The notes under the pieces were generated by a model. That model was not told the origin of the DNA and made no database searches. It saw only the letters and a program-made list of their open reading frames with translations. DNA of 64,000 bases. Origin: Rhizobium sp. Root482 (GTDB lineage Bacteria > Pseudomonadota > Alphaproteobacteria > Rhizobiales > Rhizobiaceae). The position numbers and the translations under genes were made by a program. Below are positions 25,974 to 33,056 of the stretch, piece by piece (within the stretch, counting starts at the first letter, position 1; every line of letters starts with the position of its first letter). Where the stretch lies: the NCBI RefSeq assembly GCF_001426565.1, contig NZ_LMFA01000022.1, positions 355,254 to 419,253 of the forward strand. The letters are read 5' to 3'.

Positions 25974-26696
25974 TCAATGCGTCGCAGCAAGGAATTTCTG
26001 GGTCTCGACGTGCTGCGGCGCGTCGAACAGCTGTTCCGGCGAGGCGATTTCGGCCATGACGCCCTGGTGGAAGAACGCCACGCGGTCGGAGACTTCGCGC
26101 GCGAACTTCATTTCATGGGTCACGCAGATCATCGTCATCCCCTCCGAAGCGAGCATGCGCAGCGTGTCGAGCACCTCGCCCACCAGCATCGGGTCGAGTG
26201 CGGAGGTCACCTCGTCGAACAGCATATATTCCGGCGACATGGCGAGCGCCCGGGCGATTGCCATGCGCTGCTGCTGGCCGCCAGACATGCGGTTCGGATA
26301 GACCGAGAGCTTCTCGGCCAGGCCGACATGGGTCAATTGCTTGACCGCGATCTCCTCGGCCCGATCCTTCGCCAGGCCAAGCACCTTGCGCGGCGCCAGC
26401 ATGACGTTTTCGAGCACGGTCAGATGCGGGAAGGCATTCCACTGCTGGAACACGATCCCGACCTTGCTGCGCAGCTTGTTGAGGTCCGTGCCCTTGGCGT
26501 GGACATCGGTGCCGTCGAGCGTGATCCGGCCGGAATCGATAGGTTCCAGACCGTTGATGCAAGTGAGTAGCGTCGATTTTCCTGAGCCCGAGCCGCCGAT
26601 GACCGTGACCACTTCGCCCTTGCTGACGGTGAGATCGATACCCTTGAGGACCTCCAGCGCGCCGAAGGATTTGCGGACATTTTCAATCTCAATCAT
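25974..26696 (-). CDS. Amino acid ABC transporter ATP-binding protein
   Basis: A 240-residue ATPase of the polar amino acid uptake family (GlnQ/HisP type). Walker A GGSGSGKST is near residue 34, the Q-loop FQQWNAFPH near 89, signature MSGGQQQRMA near 140, Walker B YMLFDEVTSALDP near 159 and the switch VTHEMKFAREV near 195. It overlaps the adjacent permease gene by eight bases and runs straight into the dehydrogenase gene. With two permeases and a binding protein it forms the importer of the hydroxyproline operon; hydroxyproline as cargo is inferred from position, as in the Sinorhizobium hyp cluster. Confidence 0.93.
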   Translation of the reverse strand: MIEIENVRKSFGALEVLKGIDLTVSKGEVVTVIGGSGSGKSTLLTCINGLEPIDSGRITLDGTDVHAKGTDLNKLRSKVGIVFQQWNAFPHLTVLENVMLAPRKVLGLAKDRAEEIAVKQLTHVGLAEKLSVYPNRMSGGQQQRMAIARALAMSPEYMLFDEVTSALDPMLVGEVLDTLRMLASEGMTMICVTHEMKFAREVSDRVAFFHQGVMAEIASPEQLFDAPQHVETQKFLAATH

Positions 26697-27351
26697 TGGG
26701 AGACCACCGTTTTTCGAGATATCCGCCGAGCCGGGCGACGGGGAAGCTGAGGATGAAATAGATGGCGCCGCATATCATCAGGATGAACAGCGGTTCCTGC
26801 AGGCGGGTGACGAGAATCTGCGAGGCGCGCAGAAGCTCGATCAGGCCGAGCCAGAGCACGAGGGCGGAATCCTTCATCACGCCGAGCGTCAGTCCGATCC
26901 AGGACGGAAGCGAGACACGCGTGGCGAGCGGCGCCACGATATAGCGCATGTCCTGCCACCAGGTCATGCCGAGCGAGCGGGCCGCGCGTCGCGTCGTCAC
27001 CGGCACGGAGGAAATGCCGCCGCGCACGATTTCCGTGCAATAGGCCGCCGTATAGAGCGACAGGATCACGCAGGAGGTGGTGAAAGGAGGCCAGCCGAGC
27101 CTGGCGATGGACTGAAAGGCATTGCCGAGGACCAGCTGGATGAGCAGCGGCACCGAACGGAACACATCAAGCACGAAGGTCAGCGGTATCGACCAGTAAG
27201 GGCCGACCTGGAAGCGGATAACCCCGAAAATAACGCCGAGCACGGTGCCTGCGGTGACGGAGACGGCGGTGACCAGAAGCGTCATCCCCGCGCCCTGCGC
27301 AAGGAAGGCGAGATCACTCCAGGTGAGGGCGGTTTCGAACATCTCTCTCAC
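26689..27351 (-). CDS. Amino acid ABC transporter permease (second)
   Basis: A 220-residue HisM/GlnP-type permease with five predicted membrane helices. The cytoplasmic EAA-like loop is RRAARSLGMTWWQDMRYIVAPLA near residue 142, and the first periplasmic-side segment TLLVTAVSVTAGTVLGVIFG is near residue 24. It lies three bases after the other permease gene and overlaps the ATPase gene. It pairs with the 221-residue permease to form a heterodimeric channel for a polar amino acid, here probably hydroxyproline. Confidence 0.92.
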   Translation of the reverse strand: MREMFETALTWSDLAFLAQGAGMTLLVTAVSVTAGTVLGVIFGVIRFQVGPYWSIPLTFVLDVFRSVPLLIQLVLGNAFQSIARLGWPPFTTSCVILSLYTAAYCTEIVRGGISSVPVTTRRAARSLGMTWWQDMRYIVAPLATRVSLPSWIGLTLGVMKDSALVLWLGLIELLRASQILVTRLQEPLFILMICGAIYFILSFPVARLGGYLEKRWSPND

Positions 27352-27354
27352 CCC

Positions 27355-28020
27355 TCAGTAACGGAACATGCGCGAGGCGAAGGCCCGGGCTGCCAGCGTA
27401 ACGGCCTTGGCGATCACATAGTAGATCACCGCGGCCAGCGCGAAAAATTCAAAGGTGCGGAAGGAGCGGGCATTCAGCTCCTGGGTGATGCCGGCAAGAT
27501 CCGTATTCATGCCGACGGTGACGCCGAGCGAGGTCATCAGGATCGCCCAGACCATCTGGTTGGTGGCGGGCAGGAAGGCGATGCGCAGCATCTGCGGCAT
27601 GACGATATACCGGAAAGCCTGCAGCGAGGACATGCCGAGCGAACGGCCGGCGCGCGCCTGGGTATCGGGAATGGCCTTCAGCGCACCACGGAAATTCTCC
27701 GCCAGATAGCCCGCATTGTTGAAGGCGATGCCGGCGAGCAGTGCCGCATAGGGACTGAGATGAATACCAAAATTGCCGAGGCCGAAATGGGCCATGTAGA
27801 TCTGGAACAGCGCCGGCGTATTGCGCGCGACCTCGACCCAGACTGCTGCAAAACCGCTGAGGACGCGATTGCCGGACAGGCGGAACAGGGTCAGGACCAT
27901 TGCGCAGGCCAGGCCGATGGCCATCGACAGAAGCGCGATCTCCAGCGTCACCAGAGCGCCGTCGAGCATCTGCGGCAAGGCCCGCAGCGCCTGGTTCCAG
28001 TGGAAGGTGTAGTTGAACAT
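27355..28020 (-). CDS. Amino acid ABC transporter permease (first)
   Basis: A 221-residue permease of the polar amino acid family. LDGALVTLEIALLSMAIGLACAMVLTLFRLSG is the first conserved block (near residue 18) and TQARAGRSLGMSSLQAFRYIVMPQ is the ATPase-contact loop (near 133). It is separated from the binding-protein gene by 69 bases that contain a stable hairpin, and is followed immediately by the second permease gene. The substrate is inferred from the operon. Confidence 0.92.
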   Translation of the reverse strand: MFNYTFHWNQALRALPQMLDGALVTLEIALLSMAIGLACAMVLTLFRLSGNRVLSGFAAVWVEVARNTPALFQIYMAHFGLGNFGIHLSPYAALLAGIAFNNAGYLAENFRGALKAIPDTQARAGRSLGMSSLQAFRYIVMPQMLRIAFLPATNQMVWAILMTSLGVTVGMNTDLAGITQELNARSFRTFEFFALAAVIYYVIAKAVTLAARAFASRMFRY

Positions 28021-28047
28021 GCCGTCTTACCTCTCGGAAAGGACGAA

Positions 28048-28073
28048 CGGCACGGGGCATTTGCCCCGCGCCG
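28048..28073 (-). terminator. Hairpin between binding-protein and permease genes
   Basis: CGGC-A-CGGGGCA and TGCCCCG-C-GCCG pair around a two-base loop, with one mismatch in an 11-pair stem. No T-tract follows. It stands directly after the binding-protein gene, as in the hexuronate transporter, and probably protects or partly terminates that message so the binding protein is made in excess. Confidence 0.6.
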
Positions 28074-28089
28074 CAGAGAAGCGGTCAGA

Positions 28090-28896
28090 TTAGCGGTAAA
28101 CGCCCTTGACCGACAGGTCCGGCAGTTCGCCGCCGACCCATTTTTCGTAAAGCTCGGCATAACGGCCGGTACGAACCTGCTGGTTGACGAACAGGTTGAG
28201 GTAGTTGATCAGGCCGTATTCCTCACGGTTGGTGAAGAGAGCCACATAGTCGACATCGAACGGCGCCTTGCCGACGACCGCGATCCCGGGAAACTTGCCG
28301 GTCTTGACATTGGCCTGCGCCACGGTCGATGTGGAGACGGTGGCGTCGAGCTGACCCTGGCTCAGCGCAAGGAACACGTCCGCCTGCGTCTGGTAGGGAC
28401 GGAACTCGCCCTCGCCCCAGGCCTTGACCTGCGCTTCGAGCGCGATGGCCTCGAAGGTACCGGCGGTGGCGCCGACAACCTTGCCCTTCATCTCGTCGAA
28501 GGACTTGATGCCCGACTTTTCATTGGCGGTGACCGCCATTTCAAAGGCGAAATAGGGGATCGACATGCCGACGGTCTTGGCGCGCTCCAGCGTGTCGGAG
28601 GTCGAAGCGACACCCACATCCACGCGGCCCGACATCAGTGCCGGAATCCGCTCCGGGAACGGGGTTTCGACGATTTCGGCAGTAACGCCGAGCGCCTTGG
28701 CCAGATCGTTGCAATAATCGACGTCGAAGCCGATCGGATTGTTACTGTCGTCGCGCGAACCCATTGGCGGGAAGTCGAGCACAACGGCGCAGCGCAGCGT
28801 GCCTGACGAGATGATGTCATCCAGCTTGTCGGCCTGGGCCGGGCTGGTCAGTGCGGTGGCGGCCAGGAGGCCGAATGCGAGGACCGGAATTCTCAT
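28090..28896 (-). CDS. Amino acid ABC transporter substrate-binding protein
   Basis: A 268-residue periplasmic binding protein of family 3 (polar amino acids). A signal peptide is clear (MRIPVLAFGLLAATALTSPAQA, cleaved after about residue 22). The mature start KLDDIISSGTLRCAVVLDFPPMGSRDD and the block PIGFDVDYCNDLAKALGV near residue 57 are diagnostic. It is the first gene of the leftward hydroxyproline operon and is preceded by the proposed GntR operator at 28971-28989. Hydroxyproline as ligand is inferred from the seven genes downstream. Confidence 0.92.
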   Translation of the reverse strand: MRIPVLAFGLLAATALTSPAQADKLDDIISSGTLRCAVVLDFPPMGSRDDSNNPIGFDVDYCNDLAKALGVTAEIVETPFPERIPALMSGRVDVGVASTSDTLERAKTVGMSIPYFAFEMAVTANEKSGIKSFDEMKGKVVGATAGTFEAIALEAQVKAWGEGEFRPYQTQADVFLALSQGQLDATVSTSTVAQANVKTGKFPGIAVVGKAPFDVDYVALFTNREEYGLINYLNLFVNQQVRTGRYAELYEKWVGGELPDLSVKGVYR

Positions 28897-28970
28897 TTAA
28901 CTCTCTCCCTGAGTTGGTCTGTCGATGACAGTTCTATCCCTATTCCTCACCGCAAGCAGAAATCAAGCTA

Positions 28971-28989
28971 AAAATACAAAATGTATACA
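28971..28989. promoter_or_regulatory. Proposed GntR operator upstream of the hydroxyproline operon
   Basis: The perfect palindrome TGTATACA (28982-28989) is preceded by a half copy, AAAATACA (28971-28978), starting 11 bases earlier. The same tandem arrangement is found upstream of two other hydroxyproline transcription units. FCD-type GntR regulators commonly bind such GT-N2-AC cores. Binding is inferred. Confidence 0.55.
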
Positions 28990-29019
28990 GATGTCGAAGA
29001 AATCGGAATTCGACATTCT

Positions 29020-29052
29020 CCGGGAGGCCAGTCTAACCGGAAGGCCTCCCGG
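29020..29052 (-). terminator. Terminator-like hairpin after the semialdehyde dehydrogenase gene
   Basis: CCGGGAGGCC (29020-29029) and GGCCTCCCGG (29043-29052) form a perfect 10-bp stem with a 13-base loop just past the stop codon of the leftward aldehyde dehydrogenase gene. No T-tract follows. It separates that gene from the transporter operon promoter. Confidence 0.65.
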
Positions 29053-29062
29053 TGCCTCATGA

Positions 29063-30580
29063 TCAGGCGCGCAGATCGTCAGGCAGCAGTTCTTCCGGCA
29101 GGTTCTGGTAGGAAACGGGCCGCAGGAAGCGCCTTATCGACAGGGTGCCGACGCTGGTTGCGCCGAAATTGGTGGAGGCCGGATAGGGGCCTCCATGCAC
29201 CATGGAATCGACCACCTCAACGCCAGTCGGGAAGCCGTTCACCAGAACCCGGCCCGCCTTGCGTTCCAGCACCGGCAGCAGCTGCCGCGCAGCCTGCAGA
29301 TCGGCCGTGTCCATATGAATGGTCATGGTCAACTGGCCCTCGAAGCCGCGCGCCAGATGTTCCATCTCGTCCACCGAACCTACGCGAACCACGAGGCCAA
29401 GCGGTCCGAAGACCTCTTCACCCAGCGCATGGTCGGACAGGAACTTCTCGCCCGTCGTCTCGAACAGATTGGGCGATGCGGCGCGGCCCGCGGATTCAGT
29501 CACGACCAACGGCTTGACGGTGTTGCGGGTGGCAAAGCGTGCCTGCCCGTCCTGATAAGCTTTCGCGATCCCGTCCGTCAGCATGGTCTGCGGCGCCACC
29601 TTGCCGAGCGCCTCGGCAGCGGTTGCCGTGAAGCGGTCTGCGTCGGCACCTTCGACCACAACGGCAATGCCGGGATTGGTGCAGAATTGCCCGGCGCCCA
29701 TGGTGAGCGAGCCCGCCCAACCCTGGCCGAGCCCTTCGGCCCGCGCCTTCAGCGCCTCGGGCAGCAGGAACATCGGGTTGACCGAGCCGAGTTCGCCGAA
29801 GAAGGGAATAGGCTCGGGCCGCGCGGCGCAGAGATCGAACAGCGCACGCCCACCGGCCAGCGAGCCGGTGAAGCCGACGGCCTTGATGAGCGGATGCTGT
29901 ACCAGCGCGTGACCAACCTCGCGGTTGCCGCCCTGGATCAGCGAGAAGACGCCTGGATGGACGCCGGTCTTGCGGATGGCGGCTTCGATCGCCTCCGCGA
30001 TGATCTCGCCGGTGCCGGGATGGGCCGAATGCCCCTTGACCACGACCGGGCAACCGGCAGCCAAGGCCGCTGCCGTATCGCCGCCGGCCGTCGAGAAGGC
30101 GAGCGGGAAGTTCGAGGCGCCGAAGACGGCGACCGGGCCGATCGGCCGCTGGACGAGCCGGATTTCCGGGCGTGCTGCCGGCTGGCGGTCGGGCAATGCC
30201 GCATCGACGCGGCGGTCGAGATAGGCGCCGCTCTCGATATGATCGGCGAAGAGCCGCAGCTGGCCGGTCGTGCGGCCCCGCTCGCCCTGCAGCCGCGCCT
30301 CCGGCAGGCCGGTTTCCTGGCTGCCGATCTCGGTGATCGCCTCGGCACGGGCCTCGATCTCGTCGGCAATGGCGCGCAGGAAGGCGGCACGCTCGGCGCG
30401 CGAGGAATAACCATAGCTCCAGAAAGCCTCCTCGGCCGCCTCGCAGGCGCGGTTCACCAGGTCCACGGTGCCGACGGCAAAGGCGTGGACCGGACCCTTC
30501 GCCGGCGTGGAGGCGAAAGTTCCAGCCCCGTCGAGCCATTCGCCCGCGACGAGGTGTTTTCCCTTGGGATTGAAGACCAT
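29063..30580 (-). CDS. 2-oxoglutarate semialdehyde dehydrogenase (aldehyde dehydrogenase family)
   Basis: A 505-residue NADP-type aldehyde dehydrogenase of the ketoglutaric semialdehyde dehydrogenase class. Catalytic residues are visible: N157 (GASNFPL), E263 (FFGELGS) and nucleophile C300 (GAGQFCTNPG). The N-terminus (GKHLVAGEWLDGAGTF) matches this subgroup. In hydroxyproline breakdown it oxidises 2-oxoglutarate semialdehyde, made by the deaminase at 31971-32933, to 2-oxoglutarate for the citric acid cycle. The ATG at 30580 follows AAGGA. It is divergent from the pyrroline-2-carboxylate reductase gene and shares the tandem operator at 30662-30680. The same class serves arabinose and glucarate pathways, but no such genes are nearby. 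Confidence 0.9.
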   Translation of the reverse strand: MVFNPKGKHLVAGEWLDGAGTFASTPAKGPVHAFAVGTVDLVNRACEAAEEAFWSYGYSSRAERAAFLRAIADEIEARAEAITEIGSQETGLPEARLQGERGRTTGQLRLFADHIESGAYLDRRVDAALPDRQPAARPEIRLVQRPIGPVAVFGASNFPLAFSTAGGDTAAALAAGCPVVVKGHSAHPGTGEIIAEAIEAAIRKTGVHPGVFSLIQGGNREVGHALVQHPLIKAVGFTGSLAGGRALFDLCAARPEPIPFFGELGSVNPMFLLPEALKARAEGLGQGWAGSLTMGAGQFCTNPGIAVVVEGADADRFTATAAEALGKVAPQTMLTDGIAKAYQDGQARFATRNTVKPLVVTESAGRAASPNLFETTGEKFLSDHALGEEVFGPLGLVVRVGSVDEMEHLARGFEGQLTMTIHMDTADLQAARQLLPVLERKAGRVLVNGFPTGVEVVDSMVHGGPYPASTNFGATSVGTLSIRRFLRPVSYQNLPEELLPDDLRA

Positions 30581-30661
30581 CTGACGTTCCTTTCTTGAGA
30601 ACCCGGCGTGCACTTCGACAAGAATCGGTCCATAGCGAATTGCACTTGCCGCATGAAGCCC

Positions 30662-30680
30662 TGTATACTCTATGTATGCA
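30662..30680. promoter_or_regulatory. Proposed GntR operator between semialdehyde dehydrogenase and reductase genes
   Basis: TGTATACT (30662-30669) and TGTATGCA (30673-30680) each differ by one base from the palindrome TGTATACA and start 11 bases apart. They stand in the divergent control region of two hydroxyproline genes. This matches the arrangement at 28971-28989 and 33033-33051. Confidence 0.55.
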
Positions 30681-30728
30681 CAACATCAACCACCCTGCCC
30701 GTCCCGGTCAGGCCAAGCCAGGAGACGC

Positions 30729-31769
30729 ATGATGAGCGAGACCACCACCCTGACGATCGCCGCACTTCAGGAGCGCGTCGATACCATCTTCCGCAAGGCC
30801 GGGCTCAACGCCATCCAGGCCGGCGCCCTTGCCCGGGTGATCGTGGCCGGGGAGCGAGATGCCTGCAAATCGCACGGCATCTTCCGGATCGAGGGCGCCC
30901 TGCGCACGGTGAAGGCCGGCAAGGTAAAGCCGGATGCGGTACCGGAACTGGACTTGAACGAGGGTTCCGCCATTGTCAAGGTAAACGCCAGCGGCGGCTT
31001 CGCCAATCCGGCCTTCGAGCTCGGCCTGCCGGCCCTTGCCGAACGCGCCCGCAAGCTGGGCATCGCCGCCCTCGTCATCAACGACTGCACCCATTTTTCG
31101 GCGCTCTGGCCGGAGGTGGAAGCCGTGACCAACGAGGGCCTGGCAGGCCTCGTCATGTGCCCGAGCTATGCGACCGTGGCCCCGACCGGCGGCAACAGGC
31201 CGCTGCTCGGCACTAATCCCTTCGCCTTCGGCTGGCCGCGCCCGAACCAGTCGCCTTATGTTTTCGACTTCGCGACCTCCGTTGCCGCCCGCGGCGAGAT
31301 CGAACTGCACCGCCGTGCCGGAAAGCCTTTGCCGGAAGGCTGGGCGATCGACGCTGGAGGCAATCCGACCACCGACCCGGATGCCGCTCTTGCCGGCGCC
31401 ATGCTGCCCTTCGGCGGCCACAAGGGCTCGGCGATCGGCACGATGATCGAACTGCTCGCCGGCATCATGATCGGCGACCTGACGAGCCCGGAAGTGCTCG
31501 ACTATCTCGGCACGACGACGCTGGCCCCGTTCCACGGCGAACTCATCATCGCCATGTCGCCGGAAGCGTTTGCCGCCGGCCGGCCCGGCGATCCCTTCGC
31601 CCGCGCCGAACTCCTGTTCGACGCCATTGTCGGCCAGGGTGCCCGCCTGCCCTCGCAGCGCCGGTTCATGGCTCGCAAGACCTCGCAAACGGAGGGCGTC
31701 ACGCTAACGGCCGCCGAGATGGAACAGCTCGCCCGCCTGCTGGAGATGGGGCTCGACGCGATCGCCTGA
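30729..31769 (+). CDS. Ldh-family oxidoreductase, probable delta-1-pyrroline-2-carboxylate reductase
   Basis: A 346-residue member of the malate/L-sulfolactate (YlbC/DpkA) dehydrogenase family, which differs from classical lactate dehydrogenases. Family marks are GERDACKSHGIFRIEG near residue 39 (catalytic His), INDCTHFSALWPEVE near 117, LLGTNPFAFGWPRP near 157 and LPFGGHKGSAIGTMIELLAG near 221. DpkA-type members reduce delta-1-pyrroline-2-carboxylate to L-proline with NADPH. That is exactly the product expected from the two dehydratases at 20973-23704. The ATG follows CAGGAG; a second ATG is adjacent. Malate or ureidoglycolate dehydrogenase activity is possible for the family, but the neighbours favour the imine reductase. 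Confidence 0.85.
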   Translation: MMSETTTLTIAALQERVDTIFRKAGLNAIQAGALARVIVAGERDACKSHGIFRIEGALRTVKAGKVKPDAVPELDLNEGSAIVKVNASGGFANPAFELGLPALAERARKLGIAALVINDCTHFSALWPEVEAVTNEGLAGLVMCPSYATVAPTGGNRPLLGTNPFAFGWPRPNQSPYVFDFATSVAARGEIELHRRAGKPLPEGWAIDAGGNPTTDPDAALAGAMLPFGGHKGSAIGTMIELLAGIMIGDLTSPEVLDYLGTTTLAPFHGELIIAMSPEAFAAGRPGDPFARAELLFDAIVGQGARLPSQRRFMARKTSQTEGVTLTAAEMEQLARLLEMGLDAIA

Positions 31770-31810
31770 TCGCGGCCTGCGTGTCCACCGCGCGCTCTGC
31801 TCTCTCTTCT

Positions 31811-31885
31811 GTCATACTCGGGCTCGACCCGAGTATCCATGCTCCGACCACGCTGGTGGATCCTCGGCTCAAGGCCGAGGATGAC
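31811..31885. repeat. Rhizobiales-type palindromic intergenic repeat
   Basis: Two perfect 9-bp hairpins lie side by side: ATACTCGGG/CCCGAGTAT (31814-31836) and ATCCTCGGC/GCCGAGGAT (31860-31882). The outer ends GTCAT (31811-31815) and ATGAC (31881-31885) are themselves inverted, so the unit forms one large dyad. The sequence type, with GTCAT..CTCGGG..CCCGAG..ATCC and its mirror, is familiar as a dispersed extragenic repeat in Rhizobium, Agrobacterium and Brucella genomes. Only one copy is in this window. Confidence 0.7.
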
Positions 31886-31921
31886 GTCGAGAGTGGGCAA
31901 GCCAATCGGTCATGGCCAAAC

Positions 31922-31951
31922 AAAAAAGGCCCTCCACAGGGGAGAGCCTTT
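31922..31951 (-). terminator. Rho-independent terminator of the deaminase gene
   Basis: Read on the minus strand, AAAGGCTCTCCCC and GGAGGGCCTTTTTT form a stem around TGT and end in a run of six T residues. It lies 19 bases past the stop codon of the gene at 31971-32933. This is the clearest intrinsic terminator in the window. Confidence 0.85.
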
Positions 31952-31970
31952 CGCTTGGGAATACTAAGGC

Positions 31971-32933
31971 TTATGCCTTGTATGTCTGGACGGCGCCGGG
32001 GAGCTTACTCCATTCGGCATACCAGGTGTTGAACAGCTTGAACTGCGCCTCGACATAGCCGCGCTGGCTCTCGGTCAGGGCGTCGGTTTCGTTGAAATGC
32101 AGTTCATATTGCTTGTCACCCTTCAGGACCAGCATGTGCTTGAAGTAGAGAACGAGGTCCGGGCCTTCGTCGAAGGACGACAGCACGGCCAGCGCCTGTT
32201 CCAGTTCCAGCGCACGCTGCCGGGCGTCAACATCGCCGGCCGCGGCCGCCTGTGCGAGATTGCACATATGGATGACTTCCTTCGGCAGGACGCAGCCGAT
32301 GCCGGTGATCGCGCCGGTCGCGCCGCAATTCACGAAGCCCTGGAACACGCAGGTATCGACGCCGATCATCAGCGAAACGCCGTCATCGCGGCTGGTGATG
32401 TTCTCGGCCGCATAGCGCATGTCGGCGGCACCGCCGAATTCCTTGAAGCCGACCAGGTTGGAATGTTCGGCGCGCAGCGCGAAGAACAGGTCCGCGCGGG
32501 TGGCAAAACCGTAATAGGGGCTGTTGTAGATCACCGCCGGAAGGTCAGGTGCGGCGGCCAAGATGGCCTTGAAATGCGCCTTCTGCGCGACCACCGACGA
32601 TCCACGCGACAGGACGCGCGGGATCACCATCAGGCCCTGCGCGCCGACTTTCTGCGCATGCGCCGCATGGGCGACTGCCAAGGCGGTATTGACAGCGCCG
32701 GTGCCGACGATAACCGGTACGCCGGCCTTCACCAGGCGCTCCACGCCTTCCATGCGCTGTGCGTCGGTCAGAAGCGGCCAGTCACCCATCGAACCGCAAT
32801 AGACGACGGCCGACATGCCTTCGCCGATCAGTTCCTTCGCCTTGCGGACGAGCGCATCGAAATCGGGGCTGCGGTCTTCCTTGCAAGGGGTCATCAGCGC
32901 CGGGATCACGCCGGAAAAAATCTGGGCCTTCAT
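31971..32933 (-). CDS. Dihydrodipicolinate synthase family protein, probable delta-1-pyrroline-4-hydroxy-2-carboxylate deaminase
   Basis: A 320-residue TIM-barrel aldolase of the DapA/NAL superfamily. The Schiff-base lysine is K164 (NLVGFKEFGG) and the catalytic tyrosine Y136 (VIYNSPYYG). The usual GTTGE motif is replaced by CGSMGDWPLL (residues 46-55), as in hydroxyproline pathway members. These deaminate and dehydrate delta-1-pyrroline-4-hydroxy-2-carboxylate to 2-oxoglutarate semialdehyde, connecting the D-hydroxyproline dehydrogenase to the semialdehyde dehydrogenase. The ATG follows AGAGGAG. The gene stands alone with its own terminator and a tandem operator at 33033-33051, next to the GntR gene. 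The family is certain; the precise reaction rests on the motif and context. Confidence 0.9.
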   Translation of the reverse strand: MKAQIFSGVIPALMTPCKEDRSPDFDALVRKAKELIGEGMSAVVYCGSMGDWPLLTDAQRMEGVERLVKAGVPVIVGTGAVNTALAVAHAAHAQKVGAQGLMVIPRVLSRGSSVVAQKAHFKAILAAAPDLPAVIYNSPYYGFATRADLFFALRAEHSNLVGFKEFGGAADMRYAAENITSRDDGVSLMIGVDTCVFQGFVNCGATGAITGIGCVLPKEVIHMCNLAQAAAAGDVDARQRALELEQALAVLSSFDEGPDLVLYFKHMLVLKGDKQYELHFNETDALTESQRGYVEAQFKLFNTWYAEWSKLPGAVQTYKA

Positions 32934-33032
32934 GTCGAACTCCTCTTAGCCTGCCTTTGCCAGCAGGGCGCCACGTCTCGCCGGCGCTCGATTCTGCGCC
33001 TTCGAAAACCATAATACCATTTGCATTTTATT

Positions 33033-33051
33033 TGTCGACAAGAATTCGACA
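33033..33051. promoter_or_regulatory. Proposed GntR operator upstream of the deaminase gene
   Basis: TGTCGACA (33033-33040) is a perfect palindrome inside TTGTCGACAA, and a degenerate copy, ATTCGACA, starts 11 bases later (33044-33051). The spacing equals that of the two other proposed sites of the hydroxyproline region. It lies about 100 bases upstream of the deaminase start and just past the end of the GntR gene. Confidence 0.5.
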
Positions 33052-33056
33052 GTGAA

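Noticed and set aside
26341-28806. An 821-codon open frame on the plus strand
   Set aside because: It is antisense to four transporter genes whose motifs are unambiguous.
33014-33026. ATACC-ATT-TGCAT near the deaminase promoter as an alternative operator
   Set aside because: It matches a looser ATAC-N5-GTAT pattern with two differences, but the TGTCGACA pair nearby fits the shared 11-bp spacing better.
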